From an uncultured Bacilli bacterium (lineage in GTDB: Bacteria > Bacillota_I > Bacilli_A > ML615J-28 > CAG-313), in NCBI GenBank assembly GCA_934098295.1, contig CAKONV010000003.1, positions 62,001 to 126,000 on the forward strand: a stretch of DNA of 64,000 bases, given 5' to 3'. The notes below the pieces were generated by a model. It saw nothing but the letters and a program-made list of their open reading frames with translations. It did not search any database and was not told where the DNA came from. This document shows positions 9,220-17,534 of this stretch, piece by piece. Made by a program: the position numbers and the translations under genes. Position 1 is the stretch's first letter. The number at the start of each line of letters is the position of its first letter.

Positions 9220-10137
9220 ATGAAAATAGTTATCGCTTTAGGTGGGAATGCTTTAGGCTCTAATGTTAACGAACAAAAAGAAAAAGTTAAACTAACAGCC
9301 GAAAAGATTGTTCCATTAATTAAAGAAGGCCATGAAATTATTATTACTCATGGCAATGGACCACAAGTTGGTTTAATTAATTTAGCTTTCTTAGAAGGCA
9401 AGAAAAAAAATAACAAAGTCTGTGATATGCCTTTTTGTGAGTGTGGAGCTATGTCAGAAGGATACATTGGTTATCATTTACAAAATGCTTTAAAAAATGA
9501 ACTTACGAAAGCTAATATAAACAAAAATGTTGTATCTTTGATTACACAAATCGAAGTTGATAAAAACGATTCCGCTTTTTTAAATCCTACCAAACCTATT
9601 GGCCCCTTTTATACTTTAGAAGAAATTACTAAATTAGGATATGACTTTAAAGAAGATGCTGGAAGGGGATATAGAAGAGTAATAGCATCTCCTAAGCCAA
9701 TAAAAATTTTAGAAGAAAAAGCTATTTCTGCTCTTGCTAAAGATAACATTGTTATAGCCTGTGGGGGAGGCGGTATACCTGTTATAAATAATAATGGTAT
9801 GTATGAAGGTATCGATGCCGTTATTGATAAAGACTTTGCGTCAAGCCTTCTAGCAAGAAATATTGATTATGATTGCTTGCTTATCCTTACCGCCGTTGAT
9901 AATGTAAAAATTAACTTTAATAAGCCAAATGAGGTAGCATTAGGACTAATAAAAGTAAGTGAAGTAGAAAAATATAATACTTTAGGACATTTTTTATCAG
10001 GGAGTATGAAACCAAAGATAGAAGCATCATTAGAATTTGTTAAAAAGAGCCAAAAAAGAATGGCAATTATTACATCAATAGAAAATGCCCTTGATGCTAT
10101 AAACATGAAAAAAGGCACAATAATAGTAAATGATTGA
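9220..10137 (+). CDS. arcC: Carbamate kinase
   Basis: A 305-residue amino-acid-kinase-fold enzyme that transfers phosphate from carbamoyl phosphate to ADP, the ATP-yielding step of arginine fermentation. It begins MKIVIALGGNALG, has the HGNGPQVG nucleotide/substrate loop near residue 46 and VIACGGGGIPV near 178-188. The ATG directly abuts the arcB stop (TAA 9217-9219) and lacks its own clear ribosome site, so it is probably translated by re-initiation. The C-terminal ITSIENALDAI pattern is typical of the family. Confidence 0.95.
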   Translation: MKIVIALGGNALGSNVNEQKEKVKLTAEKIVPLIKEGHEIIITHGNGPQVGLINLAFLEGKKKNNKVCDMPFCECGAMSEGYIGYHLQNALKNELTKANINKNVVSLITQIEVDKNDSAFLNPTKPIGPFYTLEEITKLGYDFKEDAGRGYRRVIASPKPIKILEEKAISALAKDNIVIACGGGGIPVINNNGMYEGIDAVIDKDFASSLLARNIDYDCLLILTAVDNVKINFNKPNEVALGLIKVSEVEKYNTLGHFLSGSMKPKIEASLEFVKKSQKRMAIITSIENALDAINMKKGTIIVND

Positions 10138-10148
10138 GGAAATATAAA

Positions 10149-11477
10149 ATGAAAAAATTAATGAAAATTGAAAACAATTCAATGTATTATAATAATTATA
10201 ATCTAGCCTCTTTAGCAGAAAAATATGGAACTCCTTTACGTGTAACTTTTCTAGATGTTATTTACAAAAGAGTAAAAGAACTAAAAAACAGTTTTGATAA
10301 AGCTATAAAAGAATTATCTTATCAAGGAAAGTTTATATATCTTAACGCAAATAAAGCTAACTATGGGTCAAGAGAAGTAGAAACAAGTTTCATTGCCTCT
10401 GATGGGTTAGAAACATCAAGCTATTATGATATGCTTTTTACGCACGAATTATTCAAAAAACATCCTGAATTTAAAGATAAATATTTAGTTTGTAATGGCT
10501 ATAAGAGAAGTGATTACATTAATGCTATTTTAAAAGCTTATCAAGAAGGATATAAAGTAATTGATGTAATTGACTCCCTAGATGAATATGAAGCCTTAAA
10601 GAAGAGTAATGAAGAAATTGAAATTGGTTTAAGAATTCATTTAAAAGCATTATATAAAGAAGAAGACGAAGATATTGAAAATGATCGTTTTGGTTTAATG
10701 GATAAAGAAGTTAATTATATTTTAAATGATCTTAAAAACACCAAATTAAAACTTACAACTATTCATTTTCATCAAAGAGGATTTGAATATGAAGATGAAA
10801 AATTTAGAGAAAACTTTTGTGAAGTATTTAATAATTATTATGTAAAAGCTAAAAGGATGTACGATACTGTCGTTAATTTTGATATGGGTGGAGGCACCCC
10901 TTTAGGAGAAACTTATGATTTTGATTACAATCATTGGGCTAAAGAAGTAATTAAATTACTAAAAGAATTATCTAATAAACATCAAATTGAAGAACCAAAT
11001 TTAATTAGTGAAAATGGTAAATATAGCCAAAAGGATGCTTGTGTAAATATTTATAAAGTTGTTGCTAAAAAATATACTGACAAATACCCATGGTTTTTAA
11101 TAGATGGAAGTCTTTTAATCGCAATGCCTGAATATTATGCTTTAGGAGAACCTATTTTAGTTGAACCATTAAATAATTTAGATGCTAAAATGATCAAGGC
11201 CCGTTTAGGTGGTCTTACTTGTGACTGTGATGATGTTTATGCTAAAGAAAATGGTTATATATTATTACCAGAATGTAATGAACCATTATACATTGGTTTA
11301 CTAGGAACAGGATCTTATCAAGCTTCAATGAATGGTAAAGGTGGTATTCATCACTGCTTATTACCAGAAGAAATAGATTTAGTAATTGATGATTTAGAAG
11401 AAAATCATAAAGAAATTATTAGACATCCACTGCAATCCATCGATGATGTTTTAAAACTAAATAAGTTTAAAAATTAA
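10149..11477 (+). CDS. Fold-III PLP-dependent decarboxylase, arginine-decarboxylase-like
   Basis: A 442-residue alanine-racemase-fold decarboxylase. The putative PLP lysine is in YLNANKANYG (near residue 65), the Gly-rich phosphate loop is FDMGGGTPLG (near 246), and a C-terminal LTCDCDDVY (near 356) resembles the CDSxD substrate/interface motif of biosynthetic arginine decarboxylase and diaminopimelate decarboxylase. It is clearly shorter than classical SpeA (about 630 residues). TGAGGA at 10135-10140 supports ATG 10149; the upstream TTG at 10134 overlaps arcC and is not used. As last gene of the arginine operon it probably acts on arginine, ornithine or a derivative, giving a polyamine precursor; the substrate is inference. 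Confidence 0.75.
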   Translation: MKKLMKIENNSMYYNNYNLASLAEKYGTPLRVTFLDVIYKRVKELKNSFDKAIKELSYQGKFIYLNANKANYGSREVETSFIASDGLETSSYYDMLFTHELFKKHPEFKDKYLVCNGYKRSDYINAILKAYQEGYKVIDVIDSLDEYEALKKSNEEIEIGLRIHLKALYKEEDEDIENDRFGLMDKEVNYILNDLKNTKLKLTTIHFHQRGFEYEDEKFRENFCEVFNNYYVKAKRMYDTVVNFDMGGGTPLGETYDFDYNHWAKEVIKLLKELSNKHQIEEPNLISENGKYSQKDACVNIYKVVAKKYTDKYPWFLIDGSLLIAMPEYYALGEPILVEPLNNLDAKMIKARLGGLTCDCDDVYAKENGYILLPECNEPLYIGLLGTGSYQASMNGKGGIHHCLLPEEIDLVIDDLEENHKEIIRHPLQSIDDVLKLNKFKN

Positions 11478-11492
11478 ATTTAAAAATAAAAT

Positions 11493-11510
11493 TTAGAATG
11501 AATTTAGAAT
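11493..11510 (+). promoter_or_regulatory. Two TTAGAAT half-sites upstream of the rubrerythrin promoter
   Basis: TTAGAAT occurs at 11493-11499 and again at 11504-11510, exactly 11 bp apart (one helical turn), just before the -35 box at 11513. The same heptamer forms both arms of the perfect Per-like box at 53976-53990 before perR. PerR or Fur-type control is therefore plausible, although direct repeats are not the usual arrangement. Confidence 0.4.
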
Positions 11511-11512
11511 AG

Positions 11513-11541
11513 TTGCCAAAAAAAATTCTTTGTTGTATAAT
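11513..11541 (+). promoter_or_regulatory. Sigma-A promoter of reverse rubrerythrin
   Basis: TTGCCA (11513-11518), 17-bp spacer, TATAAT (11536-11541). Start of transcription is expected near 11548, about 30 nt before the ATG at 11578. Confidence 0.85.
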
Positions 11542-11577
11542 ATAGTTACTAAAACATTATTAATGGAGGAAAAGATA

Positions 11578-12123
11578 ATGAAATATAAATGTTTAGTTTG
11601 TGGACAAGTATTTGAAGTAAAAGATGGTGAAGAACCAGTATGCCCAGTATGCCACGTTAAGGGCGATAAATTAGTTCCTTATGTAGAAGAAGAATTAACA
11701 TGGCCTGCTGAACATGTTGTAGGCATTGCTAAAGGCGTTGACCCTGAAATTGTTAAAGGATTACGTGACAATTTCCAAGGTGAATGTAGTGAAGTTGGAA
11801 TGTATCTTGCTATGTCAAGACAAGCATATCGTGAAGGATATCCTGAAATAGCTTTAGCACTTGAAAAAGTAGCTTTCGAAGAGGCTGAACATGCAGCCAT
11901 TTTCCAAGAAATGTTAGGCGAACTTGTTGGTAAATCAACAAAAGAAAACCTAGAAAAAATGTTAAATGGAGAAAATGGTGCTTGTCATGGAAAAATGGCA
12001 ATAGCTAAAAAAGCAAAAGAATTATCACTAGATGCTATTCATGATGCTGTACACGAAATGGCTCGCGATGAAGCAAGACATGGAAAAGCTTTAGAAGCAT
12101 TATTAAAACGCTACTTTAAATAA
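11578..12123 (+). CDS. Reverse rubrerythrin (N-terminal rubredoxin-like domain, C-terminal diiron domain)
   Basis: A 181-residue cytoplasmic peroxide/oxygen reductase of strict anaerobes. The rubredoxin-like Fe(Cys)4 domain comes first (CLVCGQVF and CPVCHVKG, residues 5-30), followed by a ferritin-like four-helix bundle with diiron ligands in ECSEVGMYLAMSRQA, FEEAEHAA and MARDEARHGKAL. This order is the reverse of classical rubrerythrin, which is encoded at 54378. GGAGG at 11565-11569 sets ATG 11578; further upstream the frame has no ribosome site. It has its own promoter and terminator, so it is monocistronic. Confidence 0.92.
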   Translation: MKYKCLVCGQVFEVKDGEEPVCPVCHVKGDKLVPYVEEELTWPAEHVVGIAKGVDPEIVKGLRDNFQGECSEVGMYLAMSRQAYREGYPEIALALEKVAFEEAEHAAIFQEMLGELVGKSTKENLEKMLNGENGACHGKMAIAKKAKELSLDAIHDAVHEMARDEARHGKALEALLKRYFK

Positions 12124-12144
12124 TTTATTAAAAATAAAACATAG

Positions 12145-12177
12145 CGATAATAGATTTTATTCTATTATCGTTTTTTA
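12145..12177 (+). terminator. Rho-independent terminator after reverse rubrerythrin
   Basis: Perfect 10-bp stem CGATAATAGA / TCTATTATCG (12145-12154 with 12161-12170), 6-nt loop, then six T. Confidence 0.93.
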
Positions 12178-12231
12178 TATTTTTTGAATAATAATAAAGA
12201 CAAATCTTTAGTATATAGTCATGTAAAACGT

Positions 12232-12260
12232 TTGCACTATTAATTTCATTATGTTAAAAT
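12232..12260 (+). promoter_or_regulatory. Sigma-A promoter of the structured leader / small RNA
   Basis: TTGCAC (12232-12237), 17-bp spacer, TAAAAT (12255-12260). It would start transcription near 12267, directly at the structured RNA candidate. Confidence 0.75.
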
Positions 12261-12266
12261 ATAGTT

Positions 12267-12367
12267 GTAATATAATAATTTTTCCTTAGATTGCTTGGGG
12301 ACATTCTTAAGAAAATGGACAATAAAGTAGAAAATAAGCTCTCTTAAGGAAAAGAGGGCTTTTTTTG
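12267..12367 (+). ncRNA. Candidate structured RNA of about 100 nt with terminator (small RNA or attenuator leader)
   Basis: A promoter and an intrinsic terminator bracket about 100 nt. Inside lies a nested hairpin (ATTG/CAAT around CATT/AATG, 12290-12322). The terminator is AGCTCTCTT (12338-12346) with AAGAGGGCT (12352-12360), one G-U pair, then seven T. The 5' segment TTTTTCCTTAGA (12279-12290) can instead pair with TCTTAAGGAAAA (12342-12353), which covers part of both terminator arms. These two folds exclude each other, as in riboswitches and attenuators. It does not match SRP, 6S, T-box or the common riboswitch consensuses that I know. The next genes are three lipoprotein paralogues. Confidence 0.5.
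12338..12367 (+). terminator. Rho-independent terminator ending the structured RNA
   Basis: Nine-pair stem AGCTCTCTT / AAGAGGGCT with AAGGA-type loop and seven T. It sits 70 bp before the first lipoprotein gene, so the downstream genes need read-through or another promoter. Confidence 0.85.
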
Positions 12368-12438
12368 ATATAAAAAAAGTAATTGAACAAAAATGCATAA
12401 AAACAATATGCTAGTAAAAATAAAAAATGGAATTGAAA

Positions 12439-12867
12439 ATGAAAAAAATTATTTTATTATTTATGATACTAGTATTAAGCTTATCACTTGCTAGTTGTAG
12501 AAAAAAGATATCATTGAATGATACAATCGAAAAAGATGAAATAAAAACACTATCAATAATAAAAGACTATTCTAGCTATATGTTAGTTGTAGAGCAGAAA
12601 AAGCTGGTAAATCCAATAGTAAAAGTATTAAATGTTCCATATGTTGAAATGATGGATGGTGAACGGGCGTCAGAAGAAATAGATGTATGGTTTATTATCA
12701 CAAATACAATTCTAGAAAAACATTGTAATTTTTCTATCTATCCTAATGGAAAAATAGTGCTTTGGGTTACCAATGATAGTGAATCAAAAGCTTATATGTC
12801 AACGGAAAAAATTAATTTAGATAAAATAAATAAATTAATTTATAATGCGTATCGTGAGAATAAATAG
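12439..12867 (+). CDS. Small lipoprotein, paralogue 1 of 3
   Basis: A 142-residue secreted lipoprotein of unknown function. The signal peptide MKKIILLFMILVLSLSLASC ends in a lipobox (LASC), so the mature protein is attached to the outer membrane leaflet at Cys20. The mature part is shared with the next two genes: RKKISLND..EKD.IK, NPI(V/I)KVLNVPYVE, a GE..SEEIDV strand, YPNGKI and MSTEKINLDK(I/L)NKLI. This copy is the most divergent and has the poorest ribosome site (ATGGAA instead of AAAGGG or AAAGGAG), so it may be weakly expressed. Start chosen by alignment with the paralogues; ATG 12427 is possible. Confidence 0.75.
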   Translation: MKKIILLFMILVLSLSLASCRKKISLNDTIEKDEIKTLSIIKDYSSYMLVVEQKKLVNPIVKVLNVPYVEMMDGERASEEIDVWFIITNTILEKHCNFSIYPNGKIVLWVTNDSESKAYMSTEKINLDKINKLIYNAYRENK

Positions 12868-12924
12868 TGTATATTTAATTAACAAAATAATTTATTAAAC
12901 TTAAAAAATGAAAGGGAATTGGAA

Positions 12925-13359
12925 ATGAAAAAAATAATTGTATTATTTATGATACTTGTATTAAGTTTATCACTTGCTGGTTGTAGGAAAAAAATATCAT
13001 TGAATGAAATAATTGAAAAAGATGAAATAAAAATAATAGAAATTTATAGAAGTAGTCTCTATTCCGGTCCTATAACAGTATTAGATGATGAAAAGTCGAT
13101 GAATCCAATAATAAAAGTATTAAATGTTCCATATGTTGAAATGATGGATGGTGAACTTGTATCCGAAGAAATAGATGTTTGTAAAATTTGGGTAAATTCA
13201 GGCTTGGAAAAAGAATGTAAATTTTATATTTATCCCAATGGGAAAATAAAATTATCGATTTCATATAATAATGAAGTTAAAAGATATGTGTCAACGGAAA
13301 AAATTAATTTAGACAAATTAAACAAATTAATTCATAAGAGAAATTGTAAGTGGAACTAG
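12925..13359 (+). CDS. Small lipoprotein, paralogue 2 of 3
   Basis: A 144-residue lipoprotein with signal peptide MKKIIVLFMILVLSLSLAGC (lipobox LAGC) and a mature domain nearly identical in layout to the flanking copies. Most substitutions between copies 2 and 3 fall between residues 35 and 60 and near the middle of the protein, leaving NPIIKVLNVPYVE and YVSTEKINLDKLNKLIHKRNCK constant. AAAGGG at 12911-12916 sets ATG 12925. The clean signal peptide conservation shows selection for surface display. Function unknown; nothing catalytic is visible. Confidence 0.8.
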   Translation: MKKIIVLFMILVLSLSLAGCRKKISLNEIIEKDEIKIIEIYRSSLYSGPITVLDDEKSMNPIIKVLNVPYVEMMDGELVSEEIDVCKIWVNSGLEKECKFYIYPNGKIKLSISYNNEVKRYVSTEKINLDKLNKLIHKRNCKWN

Positions 13360-13434
13360 TGTATAAAAAGTAAAAGTAACTTTTTAATTAAAAAAGGTTA
13401 TTTGTTAAACTGAAAAAATGAAAGGAGATTGAAA

Positions 13435-13869
13435 ATGAAAAAAATAATTGTATTATTTATGATACTCGTATTAAGTTTATCACTTGCTGGTTGTAGAAAA
13501 AAGATATCATTGAATGATATAATCGAAAAAGATTCAATAAAAACAATGGAAGTTTATAGAAATAGTTTTTATTCTACCCCTATAGCGATATTAGAAGATA
13601 AAAAATTGATGAATCCGATAATAAAAGTATTAAATGTTCCATATGTTGAACTGTCTGATGGTGAACTTGTATCCGAAGAAATAGATGTTTGTGTAATTTG
13701 GGTAAATTCAGGCATGGAAAAAGAATGTGATTTTTATATTTATCCTAATGGGAAAATAGAATTATTGGTTTCATATAATCATGAAGTTAAAAGATATATG
13801 TCAACGGAAAAAATTAATTTAGATAAATTAAATAAATTAATTCATAAAAGAAATTGTAAGGAGAACTAG
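13435..13869 (+). CDS. Small lipoprotein, paralogue 3 of 3
   Basis: A 144-residue lipoprotein, the closest relative of copy 2. It has the best ribosome site of the three (AAAGGAG at 13421-13427). The signal peptide and lipobox LAGC are identical to copy 2. Immediately after its stop begins a reading frame without a start codon, the remnant of a larger surface protein, so the duplications and decay may be linked by recombination. Function unknown. Confidence 0.8.
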   Translation: MKKIIVLFMILVLSLSLAGCRKKISLNDIIEKDSIKTMEVYRNSFYSTPIAILEDKKLMNPIIKVLNVPYVELSDGELVSEEIDVCVIWVNSGMEKECDFYIYPNGKIELLVSYNHEVKRYMSTEKINLDKLNKLIHKRNCKEN

Positions 13870-13871
13870 TA

Positions 13872-16261
13872 TATGAAATTTATTATATATATTTATTTTC
13901 TGATGTAAAAATAGGAATTAGTAAATTCAAAATAAATAATGAATATTATTTAGAATTGAGCCAAAAAGATGATTATAATAATGTGTTAAATGACATGCTT
14001 GAAGATGAAAATATTTCCATAGAGAAAAGACAAAAATTAAATCTATTGAGAAATATGCTAAATAATATAGAATCTAATAGTGAATTAGAATCTAATCAAA
14101 CATTAACTAAAAATAGTAGTAGAATTTATACTCCAAATGGTTCTATTGTTGAATATGCTCAGTATCAAAAGAATGACTTGACTGCTGATGATATAGAATC
14201 CTTCCACACTTCAGTATTAAAAAAATATCCGACTTTAACAGAAGCTGACTATATATCACCGGCTTCATCGGCTTACAACTGTCATTCTTATGCTTGGTAC
14301 CAACAAGATGTTAAGTTAAATAATTTTTGGATAAGCCTCCCTACATCATATATAGATGATTTTAGCTATGTAGAAGTGATACCGTTCGCCCAGGTGATAT
14401 TCTTTGTTATTGGGCATATAGAATTGAATTGGTTGGTTGTTCTCCAAGAAAAAACTATTTTATATCGCATTCTGCAATTGTATTATCTGGAAGTCTTGAT
14501 TTAAATGATAATTCAACTTTGCCAAACATTAATTTAATTTCCAAATGGGGAAATCTTGGCCTTTATACTCATAATGGAGATGAATGTCCATATGGAACAA
14601 GAGACTCAAGTTTTGTGTATGTTAAGGCTTAGAGACCAAGAACCAGTAATGAATATACATTATCAAATTATAATAGAGATATTAATAATTCTTTAATTAT
14701 TGATTCTAATACCGAAGATAAAGACTCCTATGAAATGTATTGTTTAGTTGTTAATTATACAAAGTATTATGAGTTCTTAATTGAAATAAGTGATGATTTA
14801 GATATAAGACTATATGATGAACATATGCAATTAGTTGATTTTCAATATCTAGAAAATCAACATGGTTATACCCATATTATTAAACAGTTGACTAAGGATA
14901 AAACGTACTATTTTAGAGTAGCGTATTCTAATAAAAATAGCAATGGAACGATAAATATAAAAATTGTCTCGAGAAATACAACTTATTTAGGAATTGGTAA
15001 AAATGATTTATTAATAAATACATATAATAATATTAGTGAATATGTTTACGTAAATAATCAAGGTGAAGGATTCTATAAATTTTATTTTAATACGAATATT
15101 AACATGTCTTACGCGGAAGGAACACTAAAAATATATTCCGATGAAAATAGGACATCATTACTCAATAAATATGGAAGTACAGAAATAGAAGAAGCCGCAA
15201 TGACATATAATGGTGAAAAAGAATTGTATGTGTATTTGCCGGCAAATGGACGTTATTATTTAGACATAAACCTTCTAAATAAAAATTATTTATCAGCTAA
15301 CATAACAGTTGAAAAAATAGAAAAAGAAAAAATTAATTATCAAGACAGAATTACTTCAACTAGTCTTGATGAATTATTTACAAATAAAACAGAAACAGAC
15401 TATTTTAAAGAAATAGTAATTAGTCATAGTTCCAAAATGGAATTGGATATAATGACAAGTGGTACAATTAATAGAAATATACCAGTGTATATTTTTAAAA
15501 AATATTGTGATGATGAACATGGAAACAATTATTATTCAATTAATTTGGAATTATATGATTATATTACGAGTACAGAAAAATATCCAGTATTTACAGTCAT
15601 ATTAAGCGCTGGAACTTATTATATCGGATATTCTGATAATACTAATAATGTAAGTATACAATTTATGTTAAGTAGAAAAGTAAGTGAAAATTTAAATATA
15701 GATAGTACACTTGTAACTGATCCAGCAAGAGATCAAGGGTTTCATTTAGGAAGTGAAGTAACCTTAAATAATGGAGTATTACTAGGAGATACAATCACGG
15801 AAGGTTTTACAAGAAATATTTACTTAATGGTAGAAGATAGATTACGCGAACCAATGTCAAGATTGGAATATGATTGGTACTCTAGCGATGAAAGTATAGC
15901 CAAAGTAACAGCCTATGGTACGGTTCTTGCCGTGCAAGTAGATAGAGACAAAGAAGTAACAATTTATGCCGTGTTGAAAGTTGATCCAAGTATTGTATAT
16001 CGTAAAACTTTTACTATACTGAATGATACCTCAAATGAAGAAATTGTAATTACGTGTGATATGTCTTTTTCATATTCATTAAAAAATGGAAAATATAAAT
16101 TAGAATTAAATGATTCTAATAGTCCTTATCCGATGATTCAATATTATGATTGGAGTGTATTTATACCATGTCAAGAAAATGGCATAAATGTTTCAATGAA
16201 TTATTGGGGTATAATTACTGCCACTGAACCTGGAAATGCAATAATAACTGGAGTATACTAG
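13872..16261 (+). pseudogene. Broken surface protein: Cys-His (NlpC-like) domain plus Ig/Big-like region
   Basis: Three reading-frame pieces add up to one degraded secreted protein. Piece 1 is open from 13872 to 14504 without an ATG or signal peptide and holds YNCHSYAWYQQD with a candidate nucleophile Cys. A frameshift near 14375-14385 moves the homology to the frame that reads VRPGDILCYWAY and then ISHSAIVLSG with a candidate catalytic His. That frame meets TAG at 14630-14632, then continues open to 16261. This last part (readable from ATG 14735) has beta-rich repeats and, near the end, a bacterial Ig-like stretch (DWYSSDESIAKVTAYGTVLA). The Cys...His spacing and RPGDI suggest an NlpC/P60-like amidase or peptidase; that assignment is inference. 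The last 508 codons could still be translated alone, but without a signal peptide. Confidence 0.7.
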
Positions 16262-16318
16262 ATTAATACGAGGGTTAAAATTGTTATTTATTTAAAAGTA
16301 GTAGAATAAAATGGAAAA

Positions 16319-16350
16319 ATGATAATAGAAAAATCTATTATCATTTTTTT
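16319..16350 (+). terminator. Rho-independent terminator after the surface pseudogene
   Basis: Perfect 11-bp stem ATGATAATAGA / TCTATTATCAT with a four-A loop and seven T. The core resembles the terminator at 12145, hinting that this kind of hairpin is a recurrent local element. Confidence 0.92.
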
Positions 16351-16609
16351 AGTAAAACATTATAATTTTTAAATATAAAGACAAGATTAGGAAAATACTT
16401 AATATAAGTTTTTCTTTTCATAAATTACTTATTTAGTAAAGTATTAAACTAAAAAAATACCAAATTATTTAAAGATACTATGTTAATTAATATGATTCAA
16501 TTTAATTTGCCTAAACACGCATCAATTGTTTTTTAAGTGTAAAATAATAAAAATATATAAGATTTTTTAGTATAATAAAAGCCCTTTTGATAGGAAAATG
16601 GTAATTTCT

Positions 16610-16639
16610 ACTTAAGGTAGAGTTAATTCTACCTTTAGT
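16610..16639. promoter_or_regulatory. Inverted repeat upstream of hemolysin III operon (candidate operator)
   Basis: ACTTAAGGTAGA (16610-16621) pairs with TCTACCTTTAGT (16628-16639), one mismatch in 12, with a 6-nt spacer. No T-run follows, so it is not a normal terminator. It lies about 107 bp before the hemolysin III start and could bind a dimeric regulator or form an mRNA hairpin. Confidence 0.4.
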
Positions 16640-16745
16640 AAACTATTAATTTTTCAATGTAGATATAATTATTGAATAGTAGGTTGCATAATATTAATAT
16701 AATATGTATAATATTAGTGAATTTATCAAGAGGAAGTGGAAAAAT

Positions 16746-17522
16746 ATGAACAAAAAAGAAATTAGAAAAGAGTACAAACAAGAGAAAAAATTAGCTAGGA
16801 AAGAATATAAATTAGAAAAAAAAGGCTTGAGGGAAGAATATGAAAAAAAACTTGATGCTTTTTATCAAGAAAAGGGTGTGAATCCTAAAGATTTTCCGCC
16901 TAGAAGAAGCGTACTAGAAGAAATTGGCAATGCTGTAACTCATGGTGTTGGTTCTATTTTTTCTATTGTTGCTTTTATTTTAATGCTTACCCATGCAAAT
17001 GATACAAAAGAAGTAATTAGTGCATGTCTTTACTTTTTTGGTCTTTTTATTTTGTTTACCATGAGTTGTTTATACCATGCATTTCCTTATGGTAGTAAGG
17101 TAAAAAAAGTTTTTAGACGTTTCGATTATTCATCAATTTATTTACTAATTGGTTCTACTTTCGCCCCCATCCTTCTATCTTATTTAGGAGGAACTTACGG
17201 AATTGTTTTTTCAATAATTCAATGGACCTTAATTATTGCTGGTATTTCTTTAGTGGGTGTATTTGGACCCGGACATTTAAGATTTATTCACATTCCTTTA
17301 TATTTTATTTTAGGTTGGAGTGCTTTATTGTTCCTTCCCAAAATGTTTAAAAATGATTTAGGATTTTTTATGTGGTTATTAGCTGGAGGATTGGCATATT
17401 CTTTCGGTATTATTCCTTTTGCTATTGATAAAAAAGTATCACATTTTATATGGCATTTTTTCGTATTGATAGGTGCGATTGTTCAATGGTTTGGAATTTA
17501 TTTATATATATATTTAGTTTAG
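16746..17522 (+). CDS. Hemolysin III family membrane protein (PAQR-like)
   Basis: A 258-residue protein with a highly charged N-terminal helix (Lys/Glu repeats, residues 1-45, coiled-coil like) followed by seven membrane segments. The family pattern is clear: EEIGNAVTHGVGSI, SCLYHAF, RRFDYSSIYLLIGSTFAPI and HFIWHFFVLIGAIVQWFG, containing the conserved Ser/His/Asp/His residues thought to bind metal in PAQR-related hydrolases. The true role in bacteria is unsettled; membrane lipid homeostasis has been proposed. AGAGGAAG upstream of ATG 16746 supports this start; the frame is open further back but has no ribosome site. It leads a three-gene run with a glycosyltransferase and an acyltransferase. 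Confidence 0.85.
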   Translation: MNKKEIRKEYKQEKKLARKEYKLEKKGLREEYEKKLDAFYQEKGVNPKDFPPRRSVLEEIGNAVTHGVGSIFSIVAFILMLTHANDTKEVISACLYFFGLFILFTMSCLYHAFPYGSKVKKVFRRFDYSSIYLLIGSTFAPILLSYLGGTYGIVFSIIQWTLIIAGISLVGVFGPGHLRFIHIPLYFILGWSALLFLPKMFKNDLGFFMWLLAGGLAYSFGIIPFAIDKKVSHFIWHFFVLIGAIVQWFGIYLYIYLV

Positions 17523-17534
17523 GAGAAGAAAAAA

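Larger units (their letters stand above)
12439..13869 (+). repeat. Tandem array of three lipoprotein gene copies
   Basis: Three homologous units start at 12439, 12925 and 13435 (spacing 486 and 510 bp). Copies 2 and 3 are much closer to each other than to copy 1 and share the segment that begins AAAATGAAAGG upstream of the start codon. Unequal crossing-over is the likely origin. Confidence 0.85.
16262..16745. other. 484-bp AT-rich intergenic region
   Basis: Apart from the terminator at 16319 and the palindrome at 16610, I see no gene. There is no open frame with a ribosome site, and the base composition is more AT-rich than the flanks. The right end must contain the promoter of the hemolysin III operon; no convincing -35/-10 pair stands out, although TATAAT-like strings are frequent. 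Confidence 0.6.

Noticed and set aside
12267..12367. Signal recognition particle RNA or 6S RNA
   Set aside because: Size would suit SRP RNA, but the conserved GGAA-loop core is absent; it is too short and lacks the bubble for 6S RNA.
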